From: Clostridiales bacterium UBA6468
GTDB lineage: Bacteria > Bacillota > Clostridia > Oscillospirales > Oscillospiraceae
DNA length: 6,138 nt
Direction of reading: 5' to 3'
NCBI GenBank assembly: GCA_002436765.1
Contig: DJNI01000049.1
Coordinates: forward strand, 1 to 6,138
Part shown: one piece after another, positions 5,658 to 6,138 of the stretch
How the letters are laid out: every line of letters begins with the position of its first letter
Numbering within the stretch: position 1 is the first letter of the stretch
Made by a program: the position numbers and the translations under genes
The notes under the pieces: model-generated
What the model was told of the DNA's origin: nothing
Database searches by the model: none
The model's input: only the letters and a program-made list of their open reading frames with translations

Positions 5658-5733
5658 GCCGGTATAGCTCAGTTGGTAGAGCAACTGATTTGTAATCAGT
5701 AGGTCGGGGGTTCGAGTCCGTCTACCGGCTCCA
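5658..5733 (+). tRNA. tRNA-Thr (anticodon UGU)
   Basis: A 76-base cloverleaf. The acceptor stem GCCGGTA/TACCGGC (5658-5664 with 5723-5729) is perfect. The D stem is GCTC/GAGC with loop AGTTGGTA. The anticodon stem ACTGA/TCAGT closes loop TTTGTAA, with anticodon TGT at 5691-5693, reading ACA and probably other ACN threonine codons. The T loop is TTCGAGT. The discriminator base is T, and CCA (5731-5733) is encoded. The T stem (5706-5710 with 5718-5722) has a G-G mismatch at its central pair, 5708 with 5720. The promoter is immediately upstream and tRNA-Tyr follows after 47 bases. Confidence 0.97.
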
Positions 5734-5780
5734 CCAGAACCGGCGCGTTGCTTGAGTCGGCAGCCGAACGAACGAAATAG

Positions 5781-5865
5781 GGGGGAGTTCCCGAGTGGCC
5801 AAAGGGGACAGACTGTAAATCTGCTGCGTATCGCTTCGATGGTTCGAATCCGTCCTCCCCCACCA
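5781..5865 (+). tRNA. tRNA-Tyr (anticodon GUA)
   Basis: An 85-base class II tRNA. The acceptor stem GGGGGAG/CTCCCCC (5781-5787 with 5855-5861) is perfect, with discriminator A and encoded CCA (5863-5865). The anticodon loop CTGTAAA (5813-5819) has GTA at 5815-5817, reading UAU and UAC. The long variable arm (5825-5837) includes a GCG/CGC stem, as expected for bacterial tRNA-Tyr. The T arm GATGG-TTCGAAT-CCGTC pairs with one U-G. The outermost anticodon-stem pair is A-C (5808 with 5824). It is most likely processed from one transcript with tRNA-Thr. Confidence 0.97.
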
Positions 5866-5868
5866 ATA

Positions 5869-5909
5869 AGAAAAAGTCCTAGAACCGCAACGGTTTTAGG
5901 ACTTTTTCT
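5869..5909. terminator. 19-bp terminator closing the tRNA unit, probably bidirectional
   Basis: Arms 5869-5887 and 5891-5909 pair over 19 bases around CAA, with one G-U pair in the + strand RNA. The base of the stem is A-rich on the left and T-rich on the right (five A opposite five T). Unfolding the base therefore gives a U-tract in either direction. It starts 3 bases after the CCA end of tRNA-Tyr. Confidence 0.9.
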
Positions 5910-5960
5910 ACCGCCTTTGCGCACTGCGCGGCACTAAAGAACGCGGAAAAAAACGATAAT

Positions 5961-5991
5961 AAAACGCCAAAATGATGTCAGATTTTTGGCG
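5961..5991 (-). terminator. Leftward intrinsic terminator
   Basis: CGCCAAAA (5965-5972) pairs with TTTTGGCG (5984-5991) around an 11-base loop. Read on the minus strand, the stem is followed at once by TTTTATTAT and, a few bases later, a run of seven T. On the + strand no T-run follows. This fits a terminator for a minus-strand gene to the right of the window. Confidence 0.6.
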
Positions 5992-6004
5992 CAGAAATAC
6001 GGGA

Positions 6005-6042
6005 AAGCCCCGGTGGCGGAAATCTATCCGTCACCGGGGCTT
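6005..6042. repeat. 16-bp GC-rich hairpin
   Basis: Arms 6005-6020 and 6027-6042 pair fully around AATCTA, with one G-U pair in the + strand RNA. Neither side has a clear U-tract; leftwards the next bases are TCCCG after CTT. It may be an additional, weak terminator for the convergent gene or an RNA-stabilising 3' hairpin. Confidence 0.5.
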
Positions 6043-6070
6043 CGCCTGTCAATTATGGCAATTCAATAAA

Positions 6071-6138
6071 TTAACGCGAATAACCGCAAGCGCAAAACCA
6101 GCCGGAACAGTCAGACGGTGTCACCGCCCGAAAGGCAC
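6071..6138 (-). CDS. Possible C-terminal end of a minus-strand gene (partial)
   Basis: A minus-strand frame enters from the right edge and stops at TAA (6073-6071). The visible tail is 21 residues and ends in SDCSGWFCACGYSR, with three Cys within eight residues. Two hairpins, one with a leftward U-tract, lie just beyond the stop, as expected downstream of a gene. The sequence is not recognised as a known family. The alternative is that this is intergenic DNA, since 21 codons without a stop can occur by chance. Confidence 0.28.
   Translation of the reverse strand, partial: AFRAVTPSDCSGWFCACGYSR

Noticed and set aside
5631..5924. Minus-strand frame with RRTRTPDLLITNQLLYQLSYTG-like text
   Set aside because: This peptide is the antisense translation of tRNA-Thr, and the GGRIRTIEAIRSRF part is the antisense of tRNA-Tyr. 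Such spurious proteins are common in databases.
5752..5937. + strand frame of 61 codons over tRNA-Tyr
   Set aside because: GEFPSGQRGQTVNL and VRIRPPPP are direct translation of the tRNA and its T arm, not a gene.
5972..6138. Open + strand frame from ATG 5972 to the right edge
   Set aside because: It has no ribosome binding site, crosses two strong hairpins, and its Arg/Lys-rich product resembles no family.

Overview
The window reads as chromosomal core-genome DNA from a GC-rich member of the Clostridia, most like the gut Oscillospirales. The reasons are strong GC preference at third codon positions, AGGAGG-type ribosome binding sites, an order of genes close to the Firmicute ylmE-sepF-divIVA-ileS cluster, an isoleucine T-box leader, and tRNA genes with encoded CCA ends. 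This placement is an inference from gene content and composition, not from a database search.

Layout on the + strand: a possible tail of an upstream gene (to 44); a YggS/YlmE-family PLP-binding protein (78-800); sepF (830-1390); divIVA (1412-2149); a complete isoleucine T-box leader (about 2171-2443) with stem I, an AUC specifier, stem III, an antiterminator and a competing terminator; and ileS (2507-5296). After ileS comes about 360 bases without a gene. It contains a regular series of strong inverted repeats and ends in a near-consensus promoter. That promoter serves a two-gene tRNA unit, tRNA-Thr(UGU) and tRNA-Tyr(GUA), closed by a 19-bp terminator. The last 230 bases hold two more hairpins. 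One has a U-rich tail only when read leftwards, and a short minus-strand reading frame enters from the right edge, so a convergent gene probably lies just outside.

How the parts work together: YggS manages pyridoxal phosphate. SepF and DivIVA are cytoplasmic, membrane-associated division and polarity proteins. IleRS charges tRNA-Ile, and its mRNA is controlled by uncharged tRNA-Ile through the T-box. The gap from divIVA to the T-box is only about 30 bases with no terminator between them, so transcripts from the division genes probably run into the T-box switch. A well-formed SigA-type promoter (TTGACA, 17 bp, GATAAT) lies inside the yggS coding region, in an AT-rich patch, and would drive sepF-divIVA separately from yggS.

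No mobile element, CRISPR array or clearly new system is visible. The least explained parts are the hairpin series at 5324-5594, the intragenic promoter patch, and the Cys-rich minus-strand tail at the right edge.
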